From: Devosia faecipullorum
Lineage (GTDB): Bacteria > Pseudomonadota > Alphaproteobacteria > Rhizobiales > Devosiaceae
DNA length: 64,000 nt
Assembly (NCBI RefSeq): GCF_015158295.1
Contig: NZ_JACDXV010000005.1
Coordinates: forward strand, 62,001 to 126,000
Reading direction: 5' to 3'
Below are positions 53,201 to 63,015 of the stretch, one piece after another. How positions within the stretch are numbered: position 1 is the first letter of the stretch; every line of letters begins with the position of its first letter. The notes beneath the pieces were generated by a model. That model was not told the DNA's origin. It did no database searches and saw only the letters and a list, made by a program, of their open reading frames with translations. The translations under genes were made by a program, and so were the position numbers.

Positions 53201-54475
53201 ATGCGCGTAATGGTGATCGGTTCGGGTGGACGTGAACACGCGCTGGCCTGGAAAATTGCCCAATCGCCACTGGTGGAGGCGTTGTTTGTCGCCCCCGGCA
53301 ATGGCGGCACTGACGCCATGGCGCAGAATGTGGCGGTGGACATCACCGACCACGGCGCCGTTGCCGCCGCTGCCAAAGCGCATGCCATCGACTTTGTTGT
53401 CGTTGGTCCTGACGCGCAGGTTGTCGCGGGGCTGGGTGACGACTTGCGGGCCGCGGGAATTATCTGTTTCTGCCCCAGCAAGCAGGCCGGGCAGCTCGAA
53501 GGCAGCAAGAGCTTCACCAAGGCGCTGTGCGATGAGTTCGACATTCCCACCGCCGCCTATGGGCGTTTCGAGGATGAGGCGTCGGCGCTAGCCTATCTCT
53601 ATACGCAAGGCGCCCCAATCGTCGTCAAGGCCGATGGACTGGCTGCCGGCAAGGGCGTGACCGTGGCCATGAGCGTCGAGGAGGCAGAAGAAGCGATCAT
53701 CGACTGCTTCTCCGGCGCATTTGGCGCATCCGGCGCGGCGGTGGTCATCGAGGAATTCATGGAAGGCGAAGAAGTCAGCCTCTTTGTGTTGACCGACGGC
53801 GAAGCCATCTTGCCGCTGACCACGGCACAAGACCACAAGCGCGCATTCGATGGCGACCAGGGCCCCAATACCGGGGGCATGGGCGCCTATTCACCGGCTC
53901 CCGTTCTGACCTCGGATGCCTATGACGCAGCCATGGCCCGCATCATCGAACCCACCGTGCGGGGCATGGCCAAGCGCGGCACGCCCTATGCCGGCGTGCT
54001 GTATGCCGGCCTTATGCTGACCGAAGACGGACCCAAGCTGGTGGAATACAACGCCCGCTTCGGCGACCCCGAAACTCAGGTGATGATGATGCGCATGGAA
54101 AGCGACATCGTTCCCCTACTGCAAGCCGTTGCCACGGGCACGCTGGCCGGAAGAAAGGTCGCCTGGAAGGATGCCTATGCGCTGACCGTGATCATGGCGA
54201 CCAAGGGCTATCCGGGAGAATATGGCAAGGGCAGCCAGATCCGGGACACCGATGGTCTCGACAGCGACACGCTCACCGTCTTTCACGCCGGAACGAAGCG
54301 CGATGGCGAGCGTTTGATTGCCAATGGCGGGCGCGTTCTCAATGTCACTGCGCTCGGGGCATCGGTGAAAGAGGCACAGAAACGTGCTTACGCAGGCGTG
54401 GACGCGATTGACTGGCCGGAAGGCTTTTGCCGCCGGGACATCGGCTGGCGCGAAGTTTCTCGGCAGAAGAACTGA
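53201..54475 (+). CDS. purD: Phosphoribosylamine--glycine ligase
   Basis: PurD joins glycine to phosphoribosylamine in purine synthesis and so consumes glycine controlled elsewhere by the gcv operon. The 424-residue protein starts MRVMVIGSGGREHALAWK, then FVVVGPDAQVVAGL. The ATP-grasp domain has VVKADGLAAGKGV, EEFMEGEEVSLFVLTDG, and QDHKRAFDGDQGPNTGGMGAYSP (landmarks). The metal-binding EYNARFGDPETQ is present. ATG at 53201 follows CAGGAGG; the longer frame from 53090 lacks similarity. Length is normal. Confidence 0.97.
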   Translation: MRVMVIGSGGREHALAWKIAQSPLVEALFVAPGNGGTDAMAQNVAVDITDHGAVAAAAKAHAIDFVVVGPDAQVVAGLGDDLRAAGIICFCPSKQAGQLEGSKSFTKALCDEFDIPTAAYGRFEDEASALAYLYTQGAPIVVKADGLAAGKGVTVAMSVEEAEEAIIDCFSGAFGASGAAVVIEEFMEGEEVSLFVLTDGEAILPLTTAQDHKRAFDGDQGPNTGGMGAYSPAPVLTSDAYDAAMARIIEPTVRGMAKRGTPYAGVLYAGLMLTEDGPKLVEYNARFGDPETQVMMMRMESDIVPLLQAVATGTLAGRKVAWKDAYALTVIMATKGYPGEYGKGSQIRDTDGLDSDTLTVFHAGTKRDGERLIANGGRVLNVTALGASVKEAQKRAYAGVDAIDWPEGFCRRDIGWREVSRQKN

Positions 54476-54572
54476 ACCATTCCTCAATCTTGCGGGACTA
54501 GGCTCCCCGTTCAGAACCGTCTTTGGTGCGGCTCCTCCCGAACGCCCGCTGACGCCGCTGCAACGGCGTGGC

Positions 54573-55493
54573 ATGGCGTTCGCGGCAAAGCTGCGCATGA
54601 AGGATGCGGAGCGTGGACAGGTGAGCACATTGAATGGGCCACGGATCGGCGTGGCATTGGGTGGCGGATCGGCACGGGGGCTGACCCATATCCCCTATAT
54701 CGAAGCCATGGACGAGCTTGGGCTCAGGCCCTCAATCATCTCCGGCACCTCGATCGGCGCCCTGATCGGCGCGGGCTGGGCCGCCGGAATGAGCGGCAAG
54801 GAATTGCGCGAGCACAGCTTCGAAGTGCTGGGCACTTTGCGGATCATTGCCGCCAAACTCTGGTCGACCCAGATCCGTGGAATTGGCGGCCTGCTCAAGA
54901 ACGGCATTTCGGTGCAATTGGACGCGGCCAGCATCGTGGACGCATTCACACCGGCCAATTTTCCGCTGGAATTCCGCGATCTCAAAGTGCCGCTTTATGT
55001 GGTGGCGACGGATTTCCAGTCCTGGCATCAGGTCGTGTTCAATTCCGGCCCCCTGCGCCCCGCCATTGCCGGCTCGCTGGCCATTCCCAGCTTTTTCAAG
55101 CCGGTGCTTTATAACAATCACATTCTGGTGGATGGCGGGGTGGTCAATCCCCTGCCGCTCGACCAGGCCGATATCGGCACCGATTTCCTCATCGGCATCG
55201 ATGTTGCCGGCGACCCATCCGCCAACCTGACCAAGACTGATCACAAGGCCATCGACATCTGGTTCGGCTCAGCGCAGATCATGATGCATTCGCTGACCGC
55301 CCATATGATGGCCGCCTATCCGCCCGACATCTATATCCGCCCGCATGTCGGCAATTTCGGCGCCATGGAATTCTGGCGGGTCCGGGAGATCGTCACCCAT
55401 GCGGAAGCCGAGAAGGAACGCTTCAAACGCATCCTGGCCCACAAGATCGAAAACTATATCCAGGGCCGAATCGAGCCGGCGCAGAAGCCGTGA
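54573..55493 (+). CDS. Patatin-like phospholipase (RssA-type)
   Basis: A serine lipid hydrolase of the patatin family. In the 306-residue model the oxyanion loop is GGGSARG, the nucleophile is in GTSIGALIGAGWA (GxSxG), and the dyad Asp lies in VDGGVVNPLPL. RssA-type proteins are small cytoplasmic or membrane-associated members of unclear substrate. The frame is open back to 54384, overlapping purD; the ATG at 54573 or 54597 are plausible starts, neither with a strong ribosome-binding site. It precedes recQ by 68 bases. Confidence 0.88.
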   Translation: MAFAAKLRMKDAERGQVSTLNGPRIGVALGGGSARGLTHIPYIEAMDELGLRPSIISGTSIGALIGAGWAAGMSGKELREHSFEVLGTLRIIAAKLWSTQIRGIGGLLKNGISVQLDAASIVDAFTPANFPLEFRDLKVPLYVVATDFQSWHQVVFNSGPLRPAIAGSLAIPSFFKPVLYNNHILVDGGVVNPLPLDQADIGTDFLIGIDVAGDPSANLTKTDHKAIDIWFGSAQIMMHSLTAHMMAAYPPDIYIRPHVGNFGAMEFWRVREIVTHAEAEKERFKRILAHKIENYIQGRIEPAQKP

Positions 55494-55561
55494 CCGATAC
55501 GAAGCGGGCAAAGCCGGTCCAGCCGGTTGCCACGGCGGGTGGCGCATGATTCAAGAGGCGT

Positions 55562-57409
55562 GTGGAAGCCCTTGAGTCTCAAGATCTGTTCTCGCCTCAG
55601 CGCTACCAGCGGCCCGAGCCGCTGGCCGTTTTGCGTGACATTTTCGGACATCGCCAATTTCGCGGGCAGCAGGCCGACGTCATCGAGCATGTGACGGAGG
55701 GCGGCGACGCGGTGGTGCTGTTCCCGACCGGCGCGGGCAAGTCCATGTGCTTCCAGATCCCGGCCATTTGCCGGGCCGGCGTGGGCATCGTGGTCTCGCC
55801 GCTGATCGCGCTGATGCGGGACCAGGTGGAGGCGTTGAAACAGGCCGGGGTGGCCGCTGCCGCGCTCAATTCGTCGCTGACGCCCGAGGAATCCGCCCAG
55901 GTGCGGCGGCAATTGCGGCGCGGGGAACTGGACCTGCTCTATGTCGCGCCGGAACGGGTCGCGACCCCGGGTTTCGCCAATATGCTGGGCGGTTGCGACA
56001 TCGCGCTCTTTGCCATCGACGAGGCCCATTGCGTGAGCCAATGGGGCCACGACTTCCGCCCCGAATATCGCGAACTCATTCATCTGGTTGAGCTTTTTCC
56101 CGGCGTGCCGCGCATTGCGCTGACCGCGACGGCCGATCCGACGACGCGCGAGGACATTATCGAGCGGCTCGGGCTGGAACAGGCCAGGGTTTTCACCACC
56201 TCGTTCGACCGGCCCAATATTTCCTATTCCATCGTCGAGCGGGACAAGCCGCGCGAGCAATTGCTGGACTTTCTCGGCGGGCACAAGGGCGAGAGCGGCA
56301 TCGTCTATTGCCTCAGCCGCGCCAAGGTCGAAGACGTCTCAGACTGGCTAAATGGAAAGGGAATCAAGGCTTTACCCTATCATGCCGGGATGAGCGCGCA
56401 GACGCGCAGCGCCAATCAAGATGCCTTTCTCAAGGAAGAGGGCCTGTGCCTCGTCGCCACCGTCGCCTTCGGCATGGGGATCGACAAGCCCGATGTGCGC
56501 TATGTGGCGCATATGGATTTGCCGGCCTCCATAGAGGCTTATTACCAGGAAACCGGCCGCGCCGGGCGCGATGGGCAGCCGGCCGATGCCTGGATGAGCT
56601 ATGGCATGGCGGACGTGGTGCAGCGGCGGCGCATGATCGACGAGGGCAATGCGCCCGACGAGGTCAAGCGCCTGGAACACAGCAAACTCAATGCCTTACT
56701 GGGTGTCTGTGAGACCGCGTCCTGCCGCCGGCAGGCGATCCTGAGCCATTTCGGCGAGACCTATCCAGGGCCTTGCGGCAATTGCGATACCTGCCGGTCG
56801 CCGGTGGAAAGCTGGGATGGCACCGAGGCCGCGATCAAGGCGCTGGCGGCGATCTACCGCACCGGGCAGCGCTTCGGCGCCGCGCATGTGATCGACGTGC
56901 TTCTCGGCAAGGAAACCGAGAAAGTTCAACGGTTTGGCCATCAGAACCAGAAGGTGTTCGGCCAGGGCAAGGAACTCGACGCAAAGGCCTGGCAATCGGT
57001 GCTGCGGCAATTGACGGCAATGGGCTTTATCCTTGTCAACCACGCTAATCATGGTGCCCTTTTCCTGGCGGAATCGGCGCATCTGGTGTTCAAGCGTCAA
57101 CAGACTGTTACCCTCAGGAAGGACCGTCCGCGAAAATCGCTGGAGGTGCGCCGGTCGCTGCAAAAAGCGGTCAGTATCCCCGATCATGCGCAACCACTTT
57201 TCGAAGCGCTGCGCGAGGAGCGGCTGCGGATCGCCAAGGCGCAGGGCGTGCCGCCCTACGTGATTTTCCACGATGCGACGCTCAAGGCGATGGCGCTGGC
57301 GGAGCCGGTCCATCCCCATGACATGCTCAACCTGCCCGGCGTCGGCCAGGGCAAGCTCGACCGCTATGGGGAAGCCTTCCTCGCCGTGGTCGCCAATTTC
57401 AGGGGCTAG
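55562..57409 (+). CDS. recQ: ATP-dependent DNA helicase RecQ
   Basis: RecQ is a 3'-5' helicase used in recombination repair. The 615-residue protein has a full domain set. Walker A (PTGAGKS) is at residues 55-61, the DEAH box in [21 protein letters not shown], and motif VI in [15 protein letters not shown]. The zinc region has the cysteines of [11 protein letters not shown] and [10 protein letters not shown] winged-helix follows and the C-terminal HRDC domain ends near [14 protein letters not shown]. The start is GTG at 55562 after AAGAGGCG. The next gene begins 3 bases later. Confidence 0.97.
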   Translation: MEALESQDLFSPQRYQRPEPLAVLRDIFGHRQFRGQQADVIEHVTEGGDAVVLFPTGAGKSMCFQIPAICRAGVGIVVSPLIALMRDQVEALKQAGVAAAALNSSLTPEESAQVRRQLRRGELDLLYVAPERVATPGFANMLGGCDIALFAIDEAHCVSQWGHDFRPEYRELIHLVELFPGVPRIALTATADPTTREDIIERLGLEQARVFTTSFDRPNISYSIVERDKPREQLLDFLGGHKGESGIVYCLSRAKVEDVSDWLNGKGIKALPYHAGMSAQTRSANQDAFLKEEGLCLVATVAFGMGIDKPDVRYVAHMDLPASIEAYYQETGRAGRDGQPADAWMSYGMADVVQRRRMIDEGNAPDEVKRLEHSKLNALLGVCETASCRRQAILSHFGETYPGPCGNCDTCRSPVESWDGTEAAIKALAAIYRTGQRFGAAHVIDVLLGKETEKVQRFGHQNQKVFGQGKELDAKAWQSVLRQLTAMGFILVNHANHGALFLAESAHLVFKRQQTVTLRKDRPRKSLEVRRSLQKAVSIPDHAQPLFEALREERLRIAKAQGVPPYVIFHDATLKAMALAEPVHPHDMLNLPGVGQGKLDRYGEAFLAVVANFRG

Positions 57410-57412
57410 GCT

Positions 57413-58414
57413 ATGGGCGAGGCGATGGCACTGAGCGCGGATCGATCGGCGGCCACGCCCCCCCGACTTCCCGTGATCGACATCGCCCGCGGCGTCGCCA
57501 TCGTCGCCATGGTGATCTACCATTGCAGCTGGGATCTGTCCTATTACGGCTTCCTGCCGGTCGATGTGGGGTATGATCCGGGCTGGGTGTTGTTTGCCCG
57601 CTCGATCCTCTTCTCGTTCATGGCGCTGGTCGGCGTCGGACTGGTGCTCGGGCATGGCCAAGGCGTGCGCTGGAAGCGCTTCTGGAAGCGGACGCTGTTC
57701 ATCGCCATCGGCGCGCTGCTGATCACGCTGGGCACCTGGATCACCTTTCCGCAAAGCTTCGTCTATTTCGGCGTGCTGCATGCCATTGCCCTGTTCAGCC
57801 TTCTGGCCCTGCCCTTCCTGTTCACGCCGGTCTGGCTGACCGCGCTGGTGGGCGGCGCGGTGATCGGGCTGCATTTCGTTTATCGGGATGCCCTCTTCAA
57901 CAATGTCGCCCTGTCCTGGATCGGGTTCTGGGACGTGCCGCCGCTGACCAATGACCTCGTGCCGCTCTTTCCCTGGTTCGGGGTGGTGCTGGCCGGGATT
58001 GTCGCCGCGCGGCTGGCCCGGGGATCACGGTTGGAGGCGGGGCTAGCCAAAATCCAGCCCCGGAACGGAGCGGCGCGGTTCCTCGGATGGATGGGGCGCT
58101 GGAGCCTCGTCATCTATCTGGTTCACCAGCCTTTGCTGCTGGCGGTGATCGCGCCATTGTCGATGGCGACCGGGGCACAGAATGCCGGGCGCGAACTGGA
58201 CTTCCTCAATTCCTGCCAGACCTCCTGCGAAGCCACCGGCACCACCCCGGCGCTCTGCGCCACCTATTGCCAATGCGGGCTGGAAGGGGTGATCCGCGAC
58301 GATCTCTGGGAACCGGTCTATTCGGGACTGGTCTCGGCGGATGATCAGGCCAAGCTCGATGCCAATAATCGGCAATGCTCGGTGCTGATCTATCCGGAAT
58401 TGGCAGGGGAATAG
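57413..58414 (+). CDS. DUF1624 membrane protein (heparan-alpha-glucosaminide N-acetyltransferase-like)
   Basis: A 333-residue inner-membrane protein with about eight hydrophobic helices. LPVIDIARGVAIVAMVIYHCSWDLSYYGF is the conserved N-terminal block of DUF1624, a family related to membrane acetyltransferases (landmark: RGVAI, YHCSWDL). A last helix has WSLVIYLVHQPLLLAV. The C-terminal 70 residues are polar and cysteine-rich (NSCQTSCEATG, CATYCQCGLEGV), probably periplasmic and perhaps disulfide bonded. Its substrate is not known. It begins 3 bases after recQ, so they share a transcript, though their roles look unrelated. Confidence 0.85.
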   Translation: MGEAMALSADRSAATPPRLPVIDIARGVAIVAMVIYHCSWDLSYYGFLPVDVGYDPGWVLFARSILFSFMALVGVGLVLGHGQGVRWKRFWKRTLFIAIGALLITLGTWITFPQSFVYFGVLHAIALFSLLALPFLFTPVWLTALVGGAVIGLHFVYRDALFNNVALSWIGFWDVPPLTNDLVPLFPWFGVVLAGIVAARLARGSRLEAGLAKIQPRNGAARFLGWMGRWSLVIYLVHQPLLLAVIAPLSMATGAQNAGRELDFLNSCQTSCEATGTTPALCATYCQCGLEGVIRDDLWEPVYSGLVSADDQAKLDANNRQCSVLIYPELAGE

Positions 58415-58450
58415 GCGAGTAGCCGCTGTTTTCAGCTTGGAATCGCATGG

Positions 58451-58473
58451 ACCACCGGGACAAGCCCGGTGGT
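58451..58473 (-). repeat. Short hairpin repeat (hairpin A type, inverted)
   Basis: accaccggg-acaag-cccggtggt, a perfect 9-bp stem with a 5-base loop. Read on the minus strand it matches hairpin A of the composite repeats at 8931, 21968 and 22157 apart from a few bases. Confidence 0.65.
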
Positions 58474-58526
58474 GACGAAAGGGAGGAGAAGGCGGAGCGG
58501 TGTGGGAATCCGTTTCCGTGCTCGAT

Positions 58527-58670
58527 CGTCATTACGGACTTGTCCCGGTGACCCAGCTTGCAGGCCTGTGCATGGGCTGGATTGCCGGTGCTCGGGGCAA
58601 GCCCGGGCACCGGGCAATGACGATGGGCGGGGACTTTGCCTGGCAGATTGCCGCAGCCGATTTCGCGGGA
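58527..58670 (+). repeat. Mosaic repeat, copy 1 of a direct pair
   Basis: It begins cgtcattacggacttgtccc, has a dyad around ggtgctcggggcaagcccggg, then cgggcaatgacgatgggcgg and ggactttgcc, and ends in a cagccga segment. About 80% alike, by eye, to 58895-59031, with a deletion of roughly 13 bases in the second copy. Confidence 0.7.
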
Positions 58671-58772
58671 GTGGCGGAATAGGGTCGGTCGTTTCCGCTG
58701 CTCTTGAGATGGTTGAGGCGAGGCGGGGAGCCGCCGGCGCGATTTGCCTTTGCGATTGCGGATGGATCGGCC

Positions 58773-58820
58773 CCCCACCCTCGTTCCCTCCCATCAAGGG
58801 GGAGGGAGGCGCAGGAGCCG
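58773..58820 (+). repeat. G-rich intergenic repeat, copy 3
   Basis: ccccaccctc, a dyad ccctccc-atcaag-ggggaggg, then aggcgcaggagccg. It matches the elements between mutY and the DciA-like gene at 13205-13345. Confidence 0.6.
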
Positions 58821-58894
58821 ATGGAATCGTACCAAATTGTGGGTTGGATTGCCGGGTACTGAATAGGCTTTCGGTCTACCATTTTTAATTTCAT

Positions 58895-59031
58895 CGTCAT
58901 CACCGGGCTTGTCCCGGTGATCCAGCTTGCTGGCCCGGGTTGCCCGGTGCTCGGGGCAAGCCCAGGCATGCCGGGCAATGACGATGGGCGGGGACTTTGC
59001 TGGACTGATTGCCTCAGCCGAATTCGCCGGA
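58895..59031 (+). repeat. Mosaic repeat, copy 2 of a direct pair
   Basis: It begins cgtcatcaccgggcttgtcc, with the full hairpin atcaccggg-cttgt-cccggtgat, then gtgctcggggcaagcccagg and the shared gggcaatgacgatgggcggg block. It abuts the ABC exporter stop codon. Confidence 0.7.
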
Positions 59032-59035
59032 TCGT

Positions 59036-60934
59036 TTATGTGCTTGCTGCCTTGGCGTTGGCCTGGGCGACGAGGTCGTCGGGGATGTCGTCGAAGCTGG
59101 CATAATTCATGTTGTAGAGCCGGGAATAGAGCCCGCCCAATTCCATGAGCTGGTCGTGATTACCCTGTTCGATCAATTCGCCATTTTGCAGGACGATGAT
59201 GCGGTCGGCGCCGCGAATGGTGGCGAGACGATGGGCGATGACCATGCCGGTGCGGCCGTCGAGCAGGACTTCGAGCGCCTTCTGAATCTGCCGCTCGGTA
59301 TAGGAGTCGATATTGGCGGTCGCCTCGTCGAGCACGAGGATTTTCGCATCGGCGACCAGGGCGCGGGCGAAGCTGAGCAATTGGCGCTGGCCCAATGACA
59401 GATTGGAGCCGCGCTGTTCGAGCATGGTGTCGTAGCCGTCAGTGAAGCGGGCGATGAAATCATGCGCACCGACCGCCTTGGCCGCCGCGATCACGTCCTC
59501 GCGCGTCGCCGTGGCCTTGTTGTAGCGGATATTGTCGAAAATGGTGCCGGTGAACAGGAAGGGTTCCTGCAACACCATGGCGACCTGTTCGCCGAGGCTC
59601 TCCTGGGTGACATTGCGCACGTCATGACCACCAACCAGCACCGCGCCGCCCTGCACTTCGTAGAAACGGTGAACCAAGGCCATGGCGCTGGTCTTGCCCG
59701 AGCCGGTGGGACCGACCAGGGCGACCGTCTCGCCGGGATTGACGCGGAAGGAGACGTTCTTGAGTACCGGGCGCCTGGAATCGTAGCCGAAGACCACATC
59801 ATTGAAGGCCACCGAGCCATCCATGTCGCCGGTCAGGACCACGGCGTCGGGCTTGTCGTCGATGACCACCGGCAGGTCGAGCACTTCGGTGATGCGGCGG
59901 CCCGAGGTCATGGCGCGCTGCATGATGGAATATTGCATGGTGAGCGAGCGGATCGGGTCGAAGAAGCGCTGGATATAGAAGAGGAAGGCGACGATGACGC
60001 CGACCTGCAAGGAGCCATTGAGCACCAGCGCGCCGCCGGCCACGATGACCGTGGCCATGGAAATGCCGGTGAGCGAATCCACGATCGGCACCATGACCTG
60101 CGCATATTTGGAGCCGGTGAGCTGGGTGCGCAGATTGTGATAGGCCTTGTCGTCATAGAGGTCGAAATTGACCTTCTGGCGGTCGAGATTCTGCACCGTG
60201 CGCACGCCGTTAATGCCCTCGGCCATGGCGCCATTGGTGAGCGAATTGGTTTCGTGGGCAGCCCAGAAGGCGCGCTTGGCCGGCGGCAGCCAGAAGATGC
60301 GGACGATGAACAGGACGGGCATGGTGACCATGGTCAACAGACCCAGCCAGGGATCGAGGCTGAGCAGCACCGCGACAATGCCGAAAAGCAGCACGATGTC
60401 GCCCACCGAAACCACGGAGGTTTCGAGAAATTCCTGCATGGAATTGACGTCGCCCTGGAGCCGGCTCATCAGCCGGCCCACCTCGGTCTTGTCCATGTAG
60501 GACAGCGAGACGCGCTGGAGCTGGGCGAACATGGCGCGGCGCATGTCGAACAGCACGTTTTCGGCCACCTGCCCCACCTGGGTTTCCTGCACCCAGGAGG
60601 CGGCGAAATTAAACAGGATCGCCACGGCGAACGCGCCGACGGCCCAGAGCAGGCCATTGGCGTCGCCGCCCGTCACCAGCGCCGTGTCGATGGCATTGCC
60701 GATGATCAGCGGAATGGCCAGCTGGGTGATGGTGAAAACCAGGACCGCGATGACCGAGAAATAGATCTTGTGGCGATAGGGATGCACGAAGGCCCAGATG
60801 CGCCGCACCGTCTGCGGATCGTAGGCCTTGCCGAAGACCTCTTCCTCGATCTTGTGGCTGCCAACCGAAGCGCGGGGCGGACGCTGGCCGGGAAAGGCGG
60901 CGACTTCGCGCTCATCGTCATCGACCACGCTCAT
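59036..60934 (-). CDS. ABC exporter half-transporter, catalytic-site subunit B
   Basis: A 632-residue half-transporter with six membrane helices followed by an ATPase domain. Walker A is GPTGSGKTSAM, Walker B is ILVLDEATANID with the catalytic Glu intact, and the switch is IAHRLATI. Its ABC signature is non-standard, LSLGQ instead of LSGGQ. The upstream partner has the opposite pattern, so the two form an asymmetric heterodimer like TM287/288 or BmrCD with one working and one degenerate ATP site. The start overlaps the partner stop by 4 bases. Substrate is unknown; multidrug or lipid export is typical. Confidence 0.94.
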   Translation of the reverse strand: MSVVDDDEREVAAFPGQRPPRASVGSHKIEEEVFGKAYDPQTVRRIWAFVHPYRHKIYFSVIAVLVFTITQLAIPLIIGNAIDTALVTGGDANGLLWAVGAFAVAILFNFAASWVQETQVGQVAENVLFDMRRAMFAQLQRVSLSYMDKTEVGRLMSRLQGDVNSMQEFLETSVVSVGDIVLLFGIVAVLLSLDPWLGLLTMVTMPVLFIVRIFWLPPAKRAFWAAHETNSLTNGAMAEGINGVRTVQNLDRQKVNFDLYDDKAYHNLRTQLTGSKYAQVMVPIVDSLTGISMATVIVAGGALVLNGSLQVGVIVAFLFYIQRFFDPIRSLTMQYSIMQRAMTSGRRITEVLDLPVVIDDKPDAVVLTGDMDGSVAFNDVVFGYDSRRPVLKNVSFRVNPGETVALVGPTGSGKTSAMALVHRFYEVQGGAVLVGGHDVRNVTQESLGEQVAMVLQEPFLFTGTIFDNIRYNKATATREDVIAAAKAVGAHDFIARFTDGYDTMLEQRGSNLSLGQRQLLSFARALVADAKILVLDEATANIDSYTERQIQKALEVLLDGRTGMVIAHRLATIRGADRIIVLQNGELIEQGNHDQLMELGGLYSRLYNMNYASFDDIPDDLVAQANAKAAST

Positions 60935-62778
60935 TGTGCTGCCTCCAAGTCGTCTCCGGGCCGGGTTTGCAGATCGTAAAGGGCTCGGTAGCGGCCGTTC
61001 TGCTCCAGCAGTTCGGCATGGCTGCCGCGTTCGGTGACGCGGCCATCTTCAAGGAAAAGAATGAGATCGGCATGCATGAGCGAAGACAGGCGATGGGCGA
61101 TGATGATGGTCACCCGGTCCTTGGCATAACGGCGGATGGCAGAGCGGATGCGGTGTTCGGTGCCGGCGTCGATGGCGGCGGTGGAATCGTCGAAAACCAT
61201 GACGGCGGGCTTGAGCACCAGTGAGCGCGCAATGGCGAGGCGCTGGCGCTGGCCACCCGAGAGGGAGACGCCGCGCTCGCCCACCACGGTGTCGTATTCG
61301 CTCGGCAGGCCCATGATGTAATTGTGCAATTGGGCGCTTTCCGCCGCGCCTTCGATCTTGCGCTCCTTGGCCCAGGGATCGCCATAGGCGATGTTGTTTT
61401 CGATGGTGGTGGTGAACAGGAACGAGTCCTGCTGCACCACGGCGACCGAGCGGCGCAGGCTTTGCAGCGTCACCTCGCGCACGTCCTGTCCATCGAGCGT
61501 GATGCGGCCGGACGTAACGTCGTAAAAGCGCGGAATGAGATGGGCGAGGGTGGATTTGCCCGAGCCGGGCGCGCCGACGATGCCGATGGTCTGGCCCATC
61601 CTGGCTTCGAAGCTGACGCCATTGAGGGTCGGATGGGAGGCGCCGGGATAAGTGAAATGCACGTCCTCGAACCGCAAGGTGCCGTCGGTGATGCGCAGGG
61701 GCGCAGCCCCGGGCCGGTCCTCGATTTCGATGGGCGTATCCAAAAAGCCATAGAAACGCGCCCCGCAGGTGGAGGCGCGGGCGAAGGAATTGACCATGAG
61801 GCCGAGCTGACGCACCGGCATTTGCAGAATGGTCATGAAGGTGAGGAAGGAGGCGAGCGTGCCCACGCTCATTTCCCCGGCAATGACCTTGTTGCCCCCA
61901 ACCCAGAGCACCAGGCCCATGGCGACGAAGAAGGAGAAGGTCATCATCGAGGTATTGTTGACGCGGACCCGCACCCGTTCATGCGCCAGTTCCAGCGCGG
62001 AGGCGGAAGCGGCGTCGAACTTGGCCAATTCGAATTTCTGCCCGGAAAAGGCGCGGACGACGCGGATGCCGCCGAGATTTTCCTCCATGACCCGGGTGAG
62101 GACCGACAGCCGCTCCTGAAGCACCAACCAGGTCTTGCGCAGGGTCAGTTGCGCCGAGGACGAGCGCCAGGCGACGAATGGCACGAAGCTGAGCGCAAGC
62201 AGGCCCAGCACCATATCGGTGGTGAGCAGCATATAGGCGCCGACGCCGATCAGCACGGCCAGCAGCACGGTGCGCACGAGGCCGGTGGAGAAGAACATGC
62301 GCAGGCCATCGAGATCGAGCAGGCCGAGGGTGATGAGATCGCCCGAATGCACCCGGTCATGGAAGGAATAGGAGAGCTTTTGCACCTTGTCGTAAAAGAC
62401 CAGCCGCAATTCGTAGCCGACATGGTGGCCGACGCTTTCGGAGAAATAGTTCTGCAACAGGGTGAAGACACCGCGCGCCACCGAGACCGAAAGCAGGGTC
62501 AGCGCTGTCCAGAGCAGCGCCTGTTGCGCGCCATCGGCGGCCGTGCTGAGCACGTTTTGCGCCTGATCCACCGCCTGGCCGAGCAGGCGCGGAATGGACA
62601 ATTGCAGCACCGAGGCAATGATGGTGGCCCCGATGGCCAGGCTTGCCTGCCAATAATGGCGCAGGGAGTAAAGGGTTATCCGCAGAAGCGGACTTTTGCC
62701 CTTGCCAGCATGGGCCGCGGCCAGATGGGCCCGAGCATCGCCGCGCGAACGGTCGCGGCCAGCCTTGAGATTAATCAA
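60931..62778 (-). CDS. ABC exporter half-transporter, degenerate-site subunit A
   Basis: A 615-residue half-transporter. Six membrane helices begin near residue 30 after a basic lead (RDRSRGDARAHLAAAHAGKGK). Walker A is GAPGSGKSTL and the signature LSGGQRQRLAIARSL is standard, but the Walker B ends VFDDSTAAID, with Asp in place of the catalytic Glu. This is the hallmark of the non-hydrolytic site in heterodimeric exporters. It is the first gene of the pair; the second starts at its stop codon. The ATG lies in a region also read by antisense frames, but homology is clear on this strand. Confidence 0.94.
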   Translation of the reverse strand: MINLKAGRDRSRGDARAHLAAAHAGKGKSPLLRITLYSLRHYWQASLAIGATIIASVLQLSIPRLLGQAVDQAQNVLSTAADGAQQALLWTALTLLSVSVARGVFTLLQNYFSESVGHHVGYELRLVFYDKVQKLSYSFHDRVHSGDLITLGLLDLDGLRMFFSTGLVRTVLLAVLIGVGAYMLLTTDMVLGLLALSFVPFVAWRSSSAQLTLRKTWLVLQERLSVLTRVMEENLGGIRVVRAFSGQKFELAKFDAASASALELAHERVRVRVNNTSMMTFSFFVAMGLVLWVGGNKVIAGEMSVGTLASFLTFMTILQMPVRQLGLMVNSFARASTCGARFYGFLDTPIEIEDRPGAAPLRITDGTLRFEDVHFTYPGASHPTLNGVSFEARMGQTIGIVGAPGSGKSTLAHLIPRFYDVTSGRITLDGQDVREVTLQSLRRSVAVVQQDSFLFTTTIENNIAYGDPWAKERKIEGAAESAQLHNYIMGLPSEYDTVVGERGVSLSGGQRQRLAIARSLVLKPAVMVFDDSTAAIDAGTEHRIRSAIRRYAKDRVTIIIAHRLSSLMHADLILFLEDGRVTERGSHAELLEQNGRYRALYDLQTRPGDDLEAAQ

Positions 62779-63015
62779 GGAAGCAATCCAGACATCAAAA
62801 AGGGAGCCCGACGGGAGCTAGACTCTTAAGGGGTCATCGATCGGGCAAATCAAACGCACACCGCTATAAAAGGCGCAATAGCGGTGCCATTCAAGATGCA
62901 ATCTGCGCAAAGAATGCAATTATTGACCGCCCCGGCGTGGAATGGGGTCGGGCGGCATGACCCCATGCCGAACGGGAGATGGCGTGGGCCGGCGGGCGCG
63001 GGCAACTCTAGTGCC

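Larger units (their letters stand above)
58415..59035. other. 621-bp repeat-rich spacer
   Basis: No gene is supported. The spacer holds a short hairpin element (58451-58473), two diverged copies of a roughly 140-base repeat (58527-58670 and 58895-59031), and one G-rich repeat (58773-58820). Open frames here translate repeats and have no similarity. The last copy ends 4 bases before the stop of the ABC exporter gene. Confidence 0.7.

Noticed and set aside
58469..58888. Open frames in the spacer after the DUF1624 gene
   Set aside because: They translate the repeats, with no ribosome-binding site and no similarity.
59462..62829. Two long plus-strand frames opposite the ABC exporter genes
   Set aside because: Antisense to proteins with complete ABC motifs; translations are His/Glu/Gly-rich low-complexity text.
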